A DNA stretch of 50,332 bases from JBMTVN01 sp046047235 (lineage in GTDB: Bacteria; Verrucomicrobiota; Verrucomicrobiia; Limisphaerales; JAHDYP01). Shown in pieces: positions 8,945 to 17,457 of this stretch. Where the stretch lies: contig JBJOII010000015.1 in the NCBI GenBank assembly GCA_046047235.1, positions 1 to 50,332 on the forward strand, read 5' to 3'. Positions within the stretch are counted from its first letter, which is position 1; every line of letters starts with the position of its first letter. The position numbers and the translations under genes were made by a program. The notes below the pieces were generated by a model. It did no database searches and was not told the origin of the DNA. It saw nothing but the letters and a program-made list of their open reading frames with translations.

Positions 8945-9451
8945 TTATTTCAGGTCCTTTTTGCTGAGGAGGATGACGCCTACCATGGCGACGAGGAGCA
9001 GGACTGAGAGTAATTCGAAGGGGAGCAGGTAATGAGTGAACAGGGCGCGGCCGATTTCCGGTGCATTGGCTTCGAGCGAGGCGGCTGCCTTGGGGGCGGC
9101 GAGCGAGGCGTTGAGAGAGGTGAGGAGGACGGCGGCGAGGCCTCCGACGGCGAGGACGCCCACGAGAGTGGCGGAGCGGCTGACCCGGCGTTTTTCTTCC
9201 TGGGGGAGGTCGAGGAGCATGATGACGAAGAGGAACAGGACCATGACGGCTCCGGCGTAGACGAGGATTTGGACGGCGGCGAGGAAGAAGGCGTGGAGGA
9301 GGACGAACAGGCCGGAGAGGCTTACCAGCGTGAGCACCAGGAACATGGCGCTGGTGACGGGGCTACGGCTGAAGGGGTTGGCGATGACGAGGAGCGCACC
9401 GGAGAGGGTGAGGGCAGCGAAGATATAGAATAGGAGGTCGGCTGCGTTCAT
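8945..9451 (-). CDS. nuoJ: NADH-quinone oxidoreductase subunit J
   Basis: A 168-residue membrane subunit of complex I with five predicted helices. I chose the ATG at 9451 (MNAADLLFYIF), which overlaps the nuoI stop in an ATGA arrangement and so implies translational coupling; the longer frame inside nuoI is not needed. The third helix carries the family's conserved glycine/tyrosine segment (VQILVYAGAVMVLFLFVIM, near 62-80), which forms the pi-bulge region next to NuoA and NuoK. Length is within the usual 160-185. Confidence 0.94.
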   Translation of the reverse strand: MNAADLLFYIFAALTLSGALLVIANPFSRSPVTSAMFLVLTLVSLSGLFVLLHAFFLAAVQILVYAGAVMVLFLFVIMLLDLPQEEKRRVSRSATLVGVLAVGGLAAVLLTSLNASLAAPKAAASLEANAPEIGRALFTHYLLPFELLSVLLLVAMVGVILLSKKDLK

Positions 9452-9987
9452 TCGGGTTTGAAAGTGGTTTGGGCTGCGGCCTCCTGCTCCTTCTGTTTCC
9501 ATTTCATGATGGGGTCCTGATGGACTCCACCCAGTTCGAGCAGCTTGTCGATGTTATAGACCAGATCATCCCGGCTGGTGGCATTCAGGGAGTAGTCCTT
9601 TTTGAGGAAGATGGCTTCTTCGGGGCAGACCTCCTGGCAATAGCCGCAGAAGATGCAGCGCAGCATATTGATTTCGAAGTCGCGCGGGCGCTTTTCGACG
9701 TTGCCGGTATCGGGATTGATTTCGGGCCCTGGCGGGGTGATGCGGATGGCTTTTGGTGGGCAGATAAACTCGCAGAGCTGGCAGGATACGCATTTGGTGC
9801 GGTCTTCCTGATCTTTCACGAGGTAGGGTGCGCCGCGGTAGCCTTCCGGGACGACCCAGCGTTCCTCCGGGTATTGCATGGTGACCTTGCGCCGGAAGAA
9901 GAGGCGCAGAGTGACTTTGAATCCGCCGATGATTGCCGGCAGATAGAGCCTTTCCCACCAACTGAGAGCTTTGCGTTTGATAATCAT
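9448..9987 (-). CDS. nuoI: NADH-quinone oxidoreductase subunit I
   Basis: A 179-residue ferredoxin-like subunit carrying clusters N6a and N6b, which pass electrons towards cluster N2. Two complete 4Fe-4S motifs are visible: Cys66, 69, 72, 76 and Cys111, 114, 117, 121, each CxxCxxC with a following CP. The N-terminal amphipathic stretch (about 15-35) lies along the membrane in known structures. The ATG at 9987 overlaps the nuoH stop (ATGA), and the stop overlaps the nuoJ start, so three genes are coupled. A longer upstream frame is Arg/Pro-rich shadow sequence. Confidence 0.96.
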   Translation of the reverse strand: MIIKRKALSWWERLYLPAIIGGFKVTLRLFFRRKVTMQYPEERWVVPEGYRGAPYLVKDQEDRTKCVSCQLCEFICPPKAIRITPPGPEINPDTGNVEKRPRDFEINMLRCIFCGYCQEVCPEEAIFLKKDYSLNATSRDDLVYNIDKLLELGGVHQDPIMKWKQKEQEAAAQTTFKPE

Positions 9988-11045
9988 TTCAGCACGGCTT
10001 GGATCCAGAGCCATCCGGCGGTGACGACGACATTGGCGAGGGAGAGCGGGAGCAGACGGCGCCAGCCGAGGTCCATGAGTTGGTCGTAGCGGAAGCGCGG
10101 CCACATCCAGCGCACCCAGATGGCGACGAACATGACGGCGCAGAGTTTAGCGATGAAGACGGCGATATGGATGAGGCCGCCGAGGAGGGAATTTGAGACC
10201 TCGTTCAGTCCGAAGAAGGGGAGGGTCCAGCCGCCGAGGAACATGACGACGATGAGAGCTGAGGCTAGCGTCATGCCGGCGTATTCGCCCATGAAGAAGA
10301 GGGCGAATTTCATGGAGCTGTATTCCACGTTATAGCCGCCGGCGAGCTCCTGTTCGGCTTCTGGAAGATCGAACGGGAGCCGATTTGTTTCGGCGAAGGC
10401 TGCGGCGAGGAATACGGCGAAGGCGATGGGTTGTTTAAAGATGAGCCAGCCGAAGATGCCGTGGGCCTGGTAGCTGATGACGTCGGTGAGGTTGAGGCTG
10501 CCGACGAGGAGGAGGGGTGGGACGACGGAGAGTCCCATGGCGAGTTCGTAGGAGATCATTTGAGCGCTTGAGCGCATACCGCCGAGGAAGGGGTATTTGG
10601 AATTGGAGGCGTAGCCGGCGAGGACGATGCCATAGACGCCGAGGGAGACGATACCGAAGGTGAAGAGGATACCGACGTTGAGGTCGGCGATGACCATGGG
10701 GTTATTGGGGTTCCCGAGGTTGGAGCCGAAGGGGATGACGGCGAGCGTGATGACCCCGGGGATCATGACGATGGCTGGGGCGAGCCAGAAATAGATTTTA
10801 CGGACGTGCCCGGGGGTGAAGTCTTCCTTGAGGAAGGCTTTGACGGCATCGGCGACGGGCTGGAGGAGGCCGAACGGGCCGACGCGGTTGGGGCCGATGC
10901 GGCCCTGGATGGCGGCGGAGACCTTGCGTTCGACCCAGACGGCGTAGGCGACGATGGTCATGAGCACCGAGAAAGCTCCGAGGATCTTCAGCGAGCTGAA
11001 GAGCAGGAACTGCTGGGTGTCACTGAGCTGTTGAATCCAGTCCAT
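9984..11045 (-). CDS. nuoH: NADH-quinone oxidoreductase subunit H
   Basis: A 353-residue membrane subunit with eight or nine helices that forms most of the quinone entry site. Family motifs are present: the N-terminal WVERKVSAAIQGRIGPNRVG near 37-56, and the acidic loop ETNRLPFDLPEAEQELAGGY near 215-235, which holds the charged residues facing the quinone cavity. Length is normal (about 320-360). It starts 3 bases after nuoG and overlaps nuoI by 4 bases. Confidence 0.96.
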   Translation of the reverse strand: MDWIQQLSDTQQFLLFSSLKILGAFSVLMTIVAYAVWVERKVSAAIQGRIGPNRVGPFGLLQPVADAVKAFLKEDFTPGHVRKIYFWLAPAIVMIPGVITLAVIPFGSNLGNPNNPMVIADLNVGILFTFGIVSLGVYGIVLAGYASNSKYPFLGGMRSSAQMISYELAMGLSVVPPLLLVGSLNLTDVISYQAHGIFGWLIFKQPIAFAVFLAAAFAETNRLPFDLPEAEQELAGGYNVEYSSMKFALFFMGEYAGMTLASALIVVMFLGGWTLPFFGLNEVSNSLLGGLIHIAVFIAKLCAVMFVAIWVRWMWPRFRYDQLMDLGWRRLLPLSLANVVVTAGWLWIQAVLK

Positions 11046-11048
11046 GAT

Positions 11049-12767
11049 TTAAGCGGGCACGTCGGTGCCTTGGTCTCCGAGGCTGGCCCAAGTGATTCCC
11101 TTGAGGGGTTTCAGTTCGGTGGCCATCTGGTTAAAGAGCCCCTCCATGCTGGTCGGAAGCTCGGTTCCGGTCAACTTTTGGACGATTTCGGAGAGAAATT
11201 CTGATTCCGGGCGGGCGTCGCCCTTGGGTTCCACGGCTTTGAAGAAGCGTTGGATCCGGTTGCGGGAGTTAATGAACGTGCCGCGTTTTTCGGGGGCTCC
11301 GCAGCCGGGGAGGAGGAGGTGGGCGAGGGCGGTGGTGTGGTTGGGGAGGATGTCGCTGACTGCCAGGAAACTGAGCTTTTTGAGGAGCTCGGGGCTGAGG
11401 CCATGGCGGGTTACGTCTTCGCCGAAGACGATGAGCGTATGGATTTTTCCGGTTTCGATCCCTTTGGCGATGGCTGGGAGGTTTTCCCCGGGGGTGGGGC
11501 CGGAGAGGTGGGTGATGAGAGTGCCGTGGGTATTGGGGTTGCGGTCGGCGTGGAGCAGGAGTCGGTCCGGTTCGCCCCAGCGCGGGATTGAATCCGATTT
11601 TGCGCGGGTGTGGGTGGCGATTTTGTGGAGGAGCCAGAGTTCTTCGGTGGTTTGGCGGGCGGAGGCGATGATGGCGACGGAGCCGGGGTCGGCTTGTTGG
11701 AGTCGGTCGACGAGCGTGGTGACGGCCTGGGTCCAGGGGATGGGGGAGGATTGTTCGGGGGATTCGCGGCGAAGGACCTGGGTGAGTCGGTCTGGCCGGT
11801 GCAGCCATTTATAGTTCAGGCGACCGGCATCGCACATCCAGGTGCTATTGACGTTATCGTTCTGTCTGGGGGTGTAGCGATGGACCTGATTTTCGCGGGA
11901 GCCTATGGTGATATTGCAGCCGGTACTGCAGGAGGTGCAGACGCCTTGAGTTTCCTTGAGGAACCAGACCCGCATTTTGAAGCGGAAATCCTTGGAGGTG
12001 AGGGCGCCGACGGGGCAGAGGTCGACCGTATTGAGAGTGTAATTGTTATCGAAGGCCTGGCCCGGGTAGGTGGAGATCGTGTTATAGCTACCGCGGTTGA
12101 TGATACCGAGGGCATCATCACCGGCGATATCGCGGGTGAACCGGATGCAGCGCGTGCAGAGGATGCAGCGTTCGTCATCGAGCATGATGCGCGGGCCGAG
12201 GTCCACCTGTTTGGGTTTATGGACTTTGGTTTCGGCGAAGCGGCTGGCGGCCTGGCCGTGTTGGACGGAGTATTCCTGGAGTTTACATTCTCCGGCCTGG
12301 TCACAGATGGGGCAATCGAGGGGGTGGTTGATGAGGAGGGATTCGAGGATGCCTTCGCGGGTTTTGAGGATGGAGGGTGTATCCGTGTAGATTTCCATGC
12401 CTGGCGAGATGGGGGTGGCGCAGGCGATGGCGACGCGTGGGGTTTGGGGTTCGTAGGGGAGTGTTTGGAGGAGGATTTTGGGTGTGCCGTCGGGGTTGAG
12501 GATTGGCTGGCGGTCGGGGCCGAGAGCGGGCATGCCGAATTCCACGAGGCACATGCGACAGTTACCGGCGACGGGGAGTTTTGGGTGGTAGCAGTAGTGG
12601 GGCACGTCCACGCCGGCGGCTTCGCAGGCTTGGATCATGGTGGTGGGGAGTGGGCGACCGGAGACGGGGTCGGGCGTGGTGCGGGGTACAGTGACCTCAC
12701 GGCCGTTGACCTTGACGGTGAACGTATCGGCGGGAGCAGCGGTGGGTTTGTTATCGGTGTCAGCCAT
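11049..12767 (-). CDS. nuoG: NADH-quinone oxidoreductase subunit G (short form)
   Basis: A 572-residue iron-sulfur subunit of the peripheral arm. Cysteine sets can be read in order: 2Fe-2S N1b at Cys59, 70, 73, 116; N3 at His148, Cys152, 155, 161; N4 at Cys201, 204, 207, 251; and an extra N7-type set at Cys277, 280, 284, 312. The molybdopterin-like domain that follows is short: many NuoG proteins are 680-900 residues, so it is reduced while the cluster-binding part is whole. About 25 residues are inserted around 80-105 between the third and fourth N1b cysteines. It lies 3 bases from nuoF and from nuoH. Confidence 0.94.
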   Translation of the reverse strand: MADTDNKPTAAPADTFTVKVNGREVTVPRTTPDPVSGRPLPTTMIQACEAAGVDVPHYCYHPKLPVAGNCRMCLVEFGMPALGPDRQPILNPDGTPKILLQTLPYEPQTPRVAIACATPISPGMEIYTDTPSILKTREGILESLLINHPLDCPICDQAGECKLQEYSVQHGQAASRFAETKVHKPKQVDLGPRIMLDDERCILCTRCIRFTRDIAGDDALGIINRGSYNTISTYPGQAFDNNYTLNTVDLCPVGALTSKDFRFKMRVWFLKETQGVCTSCSTGCNITIGSRENQVHRYTPRQNDNVNSTWMCDAGRLNYKWLHRPDRLTQVLRRESPEQSSPIPWTQAVTTLVDRLQQADPGSVAIIASARQTTEELWLLHKIATHTRAKSDSIPRWGEPDRLLLHADRNPNTHGTLITHLSGPTPGENLPAIAKGIETGKIHTLIVFGEDVTRHGLSPELLKKLSFLAVSDILPNHTTALAHLLLPGCGAPEKRGTFINSRNRIQRFFKAVEPKGDARPESEFLSEIVQKLTGTELPTSMEGLFNQMATELKPLKGITWASLGDQGTDVPA

Positions 12768-12770
12768 GAA

Positions 12771-14177
12771 TCAGGAGCCGTGGGTTGGGCTGGAGGCTTG
12801 GGGCTGTGGTTGTGCGTTGGAGTTGCTGTGTTGGGAGAACTCCTCTTTGAATTTGTCGACGAAGCTGAGGACGGGCCAGGAGCAGGCTTCGCCGAAGGCG
12901 CAGACCGTGCGGCCCTGGATACCGCGGGCGATATGGAGGAGGTAATCGGGATCCTCGGGGCGTGCGCCGCCGTGGGTCATGCGGTGGAGGGCTTTACTCA
13001 TCCAGAGGGCGCCTTCGCGGCAGGGGGTGCATTGGCCGCAGCTTTCGTGGGCGTAGAATTCGCTGATATTGGCGAGGGCATCCACCATGTTGGTGGAGTC
13101 ATCGAGGACAATGATGGCGCCGGATCCGGACATGCTGCCGGCGCGGGCGAGCGAATCGAAGTCGTAGGGCAGGTCGAGGAGATCGACTTCCTGGGAATCC
13201 TCGGTGCCGTTGAGGTTCCGTTTCTTGAGGGTGAATTTTTCGTCGGCGCGGAAGACTTTAGCGGACGAGCCGCCGGGGATGACCGCTTTGAGTTTGCGGC
13301 CATCGGGGAGGCCGCCGCCGAAGTTGGGGTGAAAGATGAGTTCGCCGAGAGTGACTTTACCGACTTCGATTTCGTAGACGCCGGGGCGTTTGACGTGGCC
13401 GCTGAGGCTGACGAGGCGGGTGCCAGTATTATTGGGGGTGCCGAGTTTGGCGTATTCGGAGCCGCCCATTTCGATGATGTGCCGGACGGCGCAGAGCGTT
13501 TCTACGTTATTGACGATGGTAGGGCAGAGGTAGAGGCCGAGGACGGCGGGGAAGTAGGGTGGTTTGATACGGGGGTAGGGGCGTTTACCTTCGAGGGATT
13601 CGATGAGTCCGGTTTCCTCGCCGCAGATATAGGCGCCTGCGCCGCGGTGGACGTGGATTTCGAGGTCGAAGCCGCTTTTGAGGATATTCTTTCCGAGGAA
13701 TCCGGCTTTGCGTGCTTCGGCAAGGGCTTGAGTGAGGATGCGGGCGCCGTCGACGAATTCGCCCCGGATATAGATATAGGCGAGGTGGACGTCATTGGCG
13801 AAGCAGGCGAGGATCATTCCCTCGATGAGCTGGTGCGGGTCTTTATGGATGATCTGCCGGTCTTTGAACGTGCCGGGTTCGGATTCGTCCGCGTTGCAGA
13901 TGAGGTAGATGGGTTTGCCGCTTTTGCGGTCGACGAAGGACCATTTGAGCCCGCAGGAGAATCCGGCTCCGCCGCGTCCGCGGAGTCCGGAGTCCATGAC
14001 TTCCTTGCGGATTTGTTCAGCGGCGGAGAGGGTGCGGCCGTCGGGGAGAGTGCGGGGTTCGGCGCTGAGGGCGGCTTTGAGGGTTTTGTAGCCGCCGTGT
14101 TTACGGTAGCAGGCGAGGTCGACTGAGTAGCCCTGGGAGTCGACGTGTTTTAGGATGAGGCGGGATTCCTGGGCCAT
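12771..14177 (-). CDS. nuoF: NADH-quinone oxidoreductase subunit F (NADH/FMN-binding)
   Basis: A 468-residue flavoprotein where NADH is oxidised. The FMN/NADH-binding glycine motif GRGGAGF is at 67-73, the second nucleotide loop (GAGAYICGEETGLIES) at about 179-194, and the 4Fe-4S N3-type cysteines at 380, 383, 386 and 426. The C-terminal tail (about 450-468) is Gln/Ser/Pro-rich. The next upstream operon gene, nuoE, ends 157 bases away, the only wide gap in the operon, and that gap holds a tRNA gene on the opposite strand. NuoE and NuoF work as one module, so they are probably still co-transcribed. Confidence 0.96.
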   Translation of the reverse strand: MAQESRLILKHVDSQGYSVDLACYRKHGGYKTLKAALSAEPRTLPDGRTLSAAEQIRKEVMDSGLRGRGGAGFSCGLKWSFVDRKSGKPIYLICNADESEPGTFKDRQIIHKDPHQLIEGMILACFANDVHLAYIYIRGEFVDGARILTQALAEARKAGFLGKNILKSGFDLEIHVHRGAGAYICGEETGLIESLEGKRPYPRIKPPYFPAVLGLYLCPTIVNNVETLCAVRHIIEMGGSEYAKLGTPNNTGTRLVSLSGHVKRPGVYEIEVGKVTLGELIFHPNFGGGLPDGRKLKAVIPGGSSAKVFRADEKFTLKKRNLNGTEDSQEVDLLDLPYDFDSLARAGSMSGSGAIIVLDDSTNMVDALANISEFYAHESCGQCTPCREGALWMSKALHRMTHGGARPEDPDYLLHIARGIQGRTVCAFGEACSWPVLSFVDKFKEEFSQHSNSNAQPQPQASSPTHGS

Positions 14178-14213
14178 GGGTATTACGATTGGGCAAAGAG
14201 GTTACGGCAACGA

Positions 14214-14241
14214 TTGACATCTGGCAGGAGGCAACTAGACT
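14214..14241 (+). promoter_or_regulatory. Sigma-70-type promoter for tRNA-Gln
   Basis: TTGACA at 14214-14219 and TAGACT at 14236-14241, 16 bases apart, on the plus strand. The tRNA begins 15 bases after the -10, as expected for a stable-RNA gene, so the tRNA probably has its own promoter pointing against the nuo operon. Inferred from motif match and spacing. Confidence 0.6.
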
Positions 14242-14256
14242 GCGCGCCACGTTCGT

Positions 14257-14330
14257 TGCCGAGTGGTGTAACGGTAGCACAGCAGTCTCTGGATCTGCTT
14301 GTCATGGTTCGAATCCATGCTCGGCAGCCA
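14257..14330 (+). tRNA. tRNA-Gln (anticodon CTG)
   Basis: A 74-base cloverleaf folds by eye: a perfect 7-bp acceptor stem (TGCCGAG with CTCGGCA), a D-stem GTGT/GCAC, an anticodon arm with loop CTCTGGA placing CTG at 14289-14291, a 4-base variable loop, a perfect 5-bp T-arm (CATGG-TTCGAAT-CCATG), G as discriminator and an encoded CCA end. The anticodon stem has a U-U mismatch at its loop-closing pair (31-39). CTG reads CAG, hence Gln. The gene lies on the plus strand inside the minus-strand nuo operon, between nuoE and nuoF, ending 4 bases before the nuoE stop codon. A T-rich stretch (14331-14352) follows and may aid termination. Confidence 0.93.
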
Positions 14331-14334
14331 CGTT

Positions 14335-14898
14335 TCATTCCTTCTTTTTCCTCCCTGAATGGTTTCTAGTTTCTGGATTTTCTGCGTCCTCCTCCGGGGT
14401 GGGGGTGGAATTTTTTTCGCAGGTTTGGAGGAGTTGATCCAGTTGCTGGGGTGAGACTGACTCGTGGAGAGTATCGTTGCACATGACGGCTGGGGCGGTG
14501 CCGCAGCTGGCGAGGCATTCCACGAACTCGACGGAGAACCGTCCATCGGGGGTGGTTTGGATACCGTGGAGTTTCGGGTTGAGTCCGAGTTTATCGCAGA
14601 GCTGTTGATGGAGCCGGGTACTTCCGCCGAGAGCGCAGCTGAGGGTGCGGCAGATTTTGATTTGGTATTTTCCGGCGGGGGCTTGCCGGAACATGGGGTA
14701 GAACGTGACCAGCTCGTAGACATTAATGGGCTGGAGGGACAGGCGTTGGGCGGTCCATTCGACGGCTTCCTGCGAGATCCAGCCATCCTGTTCCTGGATG
14801 AGGTGGAGGATCATGAGGGAGGCACTGCGCGGCTGCGGGTAATGAGTTACCAGCTCGTCGATTTGAGATTGGAGTTCGGTGGAGATATCCCAGCTCAT
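14335..14898 (-). CDS. nuoE: NADH-quinone oxidoreductase subunit E
   Basis: A 187-residue thioredoxin-fold 2Fe-2S subunit (cluster N1a) that pairs with NuoF. The four ligands are Cys83, Cys88, Cys128 and Cys132 (CRTLSC and CLASC). The N-terminal helical bundle (about 1-70) and the family phrase VYELVTFYPMF are present. The last 30 residues are polar and charged (EEDAENPETRNH) and probably disordered. The start overlaps the nuoD stop (ATGA). The stop codon at 14335 lies only 4 bases from the opposing tRNA-Gln gene. Confidence 0.95.
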   Translation of the reverse strand: MSWDISTELQSQIDELVTHYPQPRSASLMILHLIQEQDGWISQEAVEWTAQRLSLQPINVYELVTFYPMFRQAPAGKYQIKICRTLSCALGGSTRLHQQLCDKLGLNPKLHGIQTTPDGRFSVEFVECLASCGTAPAVMCNDTLHESVSPQQLDQLLQTCEKNSTPTPEEDAENPETRNHSGRKKKE

Positions 14899-16154
14899 CG
14901 GTCACATTCCCCCATGACGAAGTCAAAAGACCCCAAGATGCTCACGACATCACTGATCATACAACCGGGGAGTAGTTTAGGCAGGATGCTGAGGTTGACG
15001 AAGGATGGGGCGCGGATTTTGAGGCGGTGGGGTGTTCCGCCGCCGCGGCTACAGATGTAGAAGCCGAGTTCGCCCTTGGGGTTTTCGGCTCCGAAGTAGA
15101 TTTCACCGGCGGGTGCGTTGACGCCTTGGGTGACGAGCATGAACTGGTGGATGAGTTCCTCCATGCTGGTGAGCACCTTGTCTTTCGGGGGGAGGACGAT
15201 TTTGCCATCGGGGACATTGATGGGGCCGCCGGGGAGTTGGTCGAGGCATTGGCGGAGGATGCGGACGCTTTGGCGCATTTCTTCCATGCGGACGAGGTAG
15301 CGGTCGTAGCAGTCGCCTACCTCACCGAGAGGTACATCGAACTCCAGTTGGTTGTAGACGAGGTAGGGTTGGGCGCGGCGGACGTCGTAATTGACTCCGC
15401 TACCACGGAGGTTGGGGCCGGTGAGGCCGTAACCGATGGCGTCCTCGCGTGAGATGATGCCGACATTCTTGACACGGTCGACCCAGATGCGGTTGCGGGT
15501 GAGGAGCTGATCGACGTCGTCGATGGTGGAGAGCACTTCGTCGCAGAAGCGGCGAATGCTGGAGGTCCAGCCCTCGGGAAGGTCGCGGGAGAGGCCACCG
15601 ATGCGGGTGTAGCTGGTGGTGAGTCTGGCGCCGGTGAGGGCTTCGCAGAAGTTGTAGATTTTCTCGCGTTCCGTGAAAGTGTGGAGGAAGACCGTCATGG
15701 CTCCGACGTCCATGGCGAAGCAGCCGATCCCGAGCAGGTGGGAGGAGATGCGGGCCAGTTCGCAGCAGATGACGCGGATATATTGGCAGCGAGGGGGGAG
15801 TTGATCGGTAATCCCCATGAGTTTTTCAACGGCCAGGGCGTAGGCAACGTTGTTGGCGAGGGGGGAGAGGTAGTCCAGTCGGTCGGTATAGGGGACGAAC
15901 TGGTTATAGGTCATGTTTTCAGCGATTTTTTCATCGCCGCGGTGGAGGTAGCCGATTTCCGGGTTGGCGGAGAGGATGACGTCGCCATCCAGTTCCAGGA
16001 TCAGGCGGAGGACGCCGTGGGTCGAGGGGTGGGATGGTCCCATGTTGAGGACCATGCGTTCGCCGTCGAGGTCCTGGAGTTCTCCGAGGGCGGCCTGTTG
16101 GGCTTGGGCTCGTGTGGCGGCGTCGCCGATTTCGATGTCCTTGAATTCAGGCAT
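14895..16154 (-). CDS. nuoD: NADH-quinone oxidoreductase subunit D (49-kDa type)
   Basis: A 419-residue subunit related to the large subunit of NiFe hydrogenases. With NuoB it forms the quinone-reducing site. The N-terminal signature MGPSHPSTHGVLRL at about 38-51 holds the quinone-site His, and GYLHRGDEKIAENMTYNQ follows near 69-86. The C-terminus (GCMISDVVSILGSFDFVMGECDR) is the normal family end. It is a separate gene from nuoC, 3 bases downstream of it, and overlaps nuoE by 4 bases. Confidence 0.96.
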   Translation of the reverse strand: MPEFKDIEIGDAATRAQAQQAALGELQDLDGERMVLNMGPSHPSTHGVLRLILELDGDVILSANPEIGYLHRGDEKIAENMTYNQFVPYTDRLDYLSPLANNVAYALAVEKLMGITDQLPPRCQYIRVICCELARISSHLLGIGCFAMDVGAMTVFLHTFTEREKIYNFCEALTGARLTTSYTRIGGLSRDLPEGWTSSIRRFCDEVLSTIDDVDQLLTRNRIWVDRVKNVGIISREDAIGYGLTGPNLRGSGVNYDVRRAQPYLVYNQLEFDVPLGEVGDCYDRYLVRMEEMRQSVRILRQCLDQLPGGPINVPDGKIVLPPKDKVLTSMEELIHQFMLVTQGVNAPAGEIYFGAENPKGELGFYICSRGGGTPHRLKIRAPSFVNLSILPKLLPGCMISDVVSILGSFDFVMGECDR

Positions 16155-16157
16155 GGC

Positions 16158-16736
16158 TCAGTGGTCGGCGGTGCGGGAGCGGGGTTCGCGGGAGATGGCA
16201 TCTTTTCCGCCGGCGACGGTGACGAAGGGGCCGCCTTCGAGGGGGGCGGGTTTGGAGAAGGCGATATCGAGGGTTTCGCTGGGTTTACCGGCGAGAGGGA
16301 AATCTTTGCGGAGGGGGTGGTAGGGGTAGCCTTCCCACATGAGGATACGTCGGAGGTCCGGGTGGTTGTTGAACCGGATACCCATCATGTCGAAGACTTC
16401 GCGTTCGTGCCAATTGGCGGTGGGCCAGATATGGCTGACGGTGGGGAGTGCGGATCGTTCTTCGGCGATTTTGGTTTTCAGGCGCAGATGGCAGTTGGGA
16501 TTCACGCCATACAGTTCGTAGACCACCGTCCAGCGCGGGTCTTGTCCGTAATCGTCGATGCTACTGATATCAAGCAGCAGGTCAAAGCCGAGCTGATCCT
16601 TGGCGTATTGGCAGATGGCTGCAATATTTTCTGCATCAAGCACTTCGATCGTCGACTCGTCCCGGAAATGCGTTAGGGGTCCGAGGAGGTCGGGATACTT
16701 GGCTAGTAGTTGGGTGGCTGCTTCTCTGGGGGTCAT
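16158..16736 (-). CDS. nuoC: NADH-quinone oxidoreductase subunit C (30-kDa type)
   Basis: A 192-residue subunit of the connecting module of complex I. I chose the ATG at 16736 (MTPREAATQLL), 13 bases after the nuoB stop, because the longer frame begins with Pro-rich shadow sequence inside nuoB. The signature ANWHEREVFDMMGIRFNNHP lies at about 120-140, followed by the RRILMWEGYPYHPLRKDFP block. NuoC and NuoD are separate here, unlike the fused form in E. coli. Confidence 0.95.
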   Translation of the reverse strand: MTPREAATQLLAKYPDLLGPLTHFRDESTIEVLDAENIAAICQYAKDQLGFDLLLDISSIDDYGQDPRWTVVYELYGVNPNCHLRLKTKIAEERSALPTVSHIWPTANWHEREVFDMMGIRFNNHPDLRRILMWEGYPYHPLRKDFPLAGKPSETLDIAFSKPAPLEGGPFVTVAGGKDAISREPRSRTADH

Positions 16737-16749
16737 GGGACCGGCTGGT

Positions 16750-17289
16750 TTAGCAGGCTGTGGATGGGTTGGAGGGTGTAGGGGGGTGTTTTTTTTGGGT
16801 GGAGACCACCGGTTCACGGCTCACCTTAGCCTGAAGGGTCATGAGGGCGTCAAGCAGGGCCTCGGGGCGTGGCGGGCAACCGGCGACGTAGACATCGACT
16901 GGGAGGATGGAGTCGACACCTTGGAGGACGGCGTAGCTGCGGTACATGCCTCCGGTGGAGGCGCAGGCTCCCATGGCGATGACCCATTTGGGTTCGGCCA
17001 TTTGGTCATAGATACGTCGGACGGCGAGGGCCATTTTATAGGTGACCGTGCCGGAGACGATCATGACGTCGGACTGTCTTGGGGAGAACCGCATGACTTC
17101 GGCGCCGAAGCGGGAGATATCGAAGCGGCTGGCGCCGGTGGCCATGAGTTCGATGGCGCAGCAGGCGAGGCCCATGGGCATGGGCCAGAGGGAGTTTCGA
17201 CGGCACCAGTTGAGAGCGGCATCGAGTTTAGTAACGATGACTTCTCCTTCAACTTTTGTATTATAGCCTATGGCTTGGGACTTCTGCAT
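16750..17289 (-). CDS. nuoB: NADH-quinone oxidoreductase subunit B
   Basis: A 179-residue subunit holding cluster N2, the last iron-sulfur centre before quinone. The ligands are all present: the tandem Cys43-Cys44, Cys109 and Cys138 (AGCPPRP). I chose the ATG at 17289 (MQKSQAIGYN); the frame extends upstream to 17451 but that part covers the promoter region shared with rpoD. The C-terminal 20 residues are Lys/Pro-rich. This is the first gene of the operon. NuoA, normally encoded just upstream, is absent: only about 168 bases separate this start from the divergent rpoD. Confidence 0.96.
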   Translation of the reverse strand: MQKSQAIGYNTKVEGEVIVTKLDAALNWCRRNSLWPMPMGLACCAIELMATGASRFDISRFGAEVMRFSPRQSDVMIVSGTVTYKMALAVRRIYDQMAEPKWVIAMGACASTGGMYRSYAVLQGVDSILPVDVYVAGCPPRPEALLDALMTLQAKVSREPVVSTQKKHPPTPSNPSTAC

Positions 17290-17385
17290 GGGCGCCTCAG
17301 GCGGGTCGTAAATGGCGGTTTTGCCTTGTCGGACGCGAACGTAGCCGCGGTCTGTAGACCTAGCAAGGAATATCCCGTTCGCCGC

Positions 17386-17414
17386 TTGACTCCACCCCTG
17401 CCTGCGTTGATATT
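17386..17414 (+). promoter_or_regulatory. Sigma-70-type promoter for rpoD
   Basis: TTGACT at 17386-17391 and GATATT at 17409-17414 with an ideal 17-base spacer, 43 bases before the rpoD start codon. It lies in the short divergent region between nuoB and rpoD. I found no equally good minus-strand promoter for nuoB here. Confidence 0.55.
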
Positions 17415-17457
17415 TTCCGACTCTTTCGGGGTAGCCTGAAAGATTCCGCAATTCATT

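Noticed and set aside
7375..8967. Long acidic open frame opposite nuoL and nuoK
   Set aside because: Pure antisense of two conserved membrane proteins; no recognisable domain.
11610..14126. Very long open frame on the plus strand opposite nuoG and nuoF
   Set aside because: Its translation is Gly/Glu/Asp/Ala-rich without domains, and the opposite strand encodes clear NuoG and NuoF. C-ending codons on the real strand remove stops from this frame.
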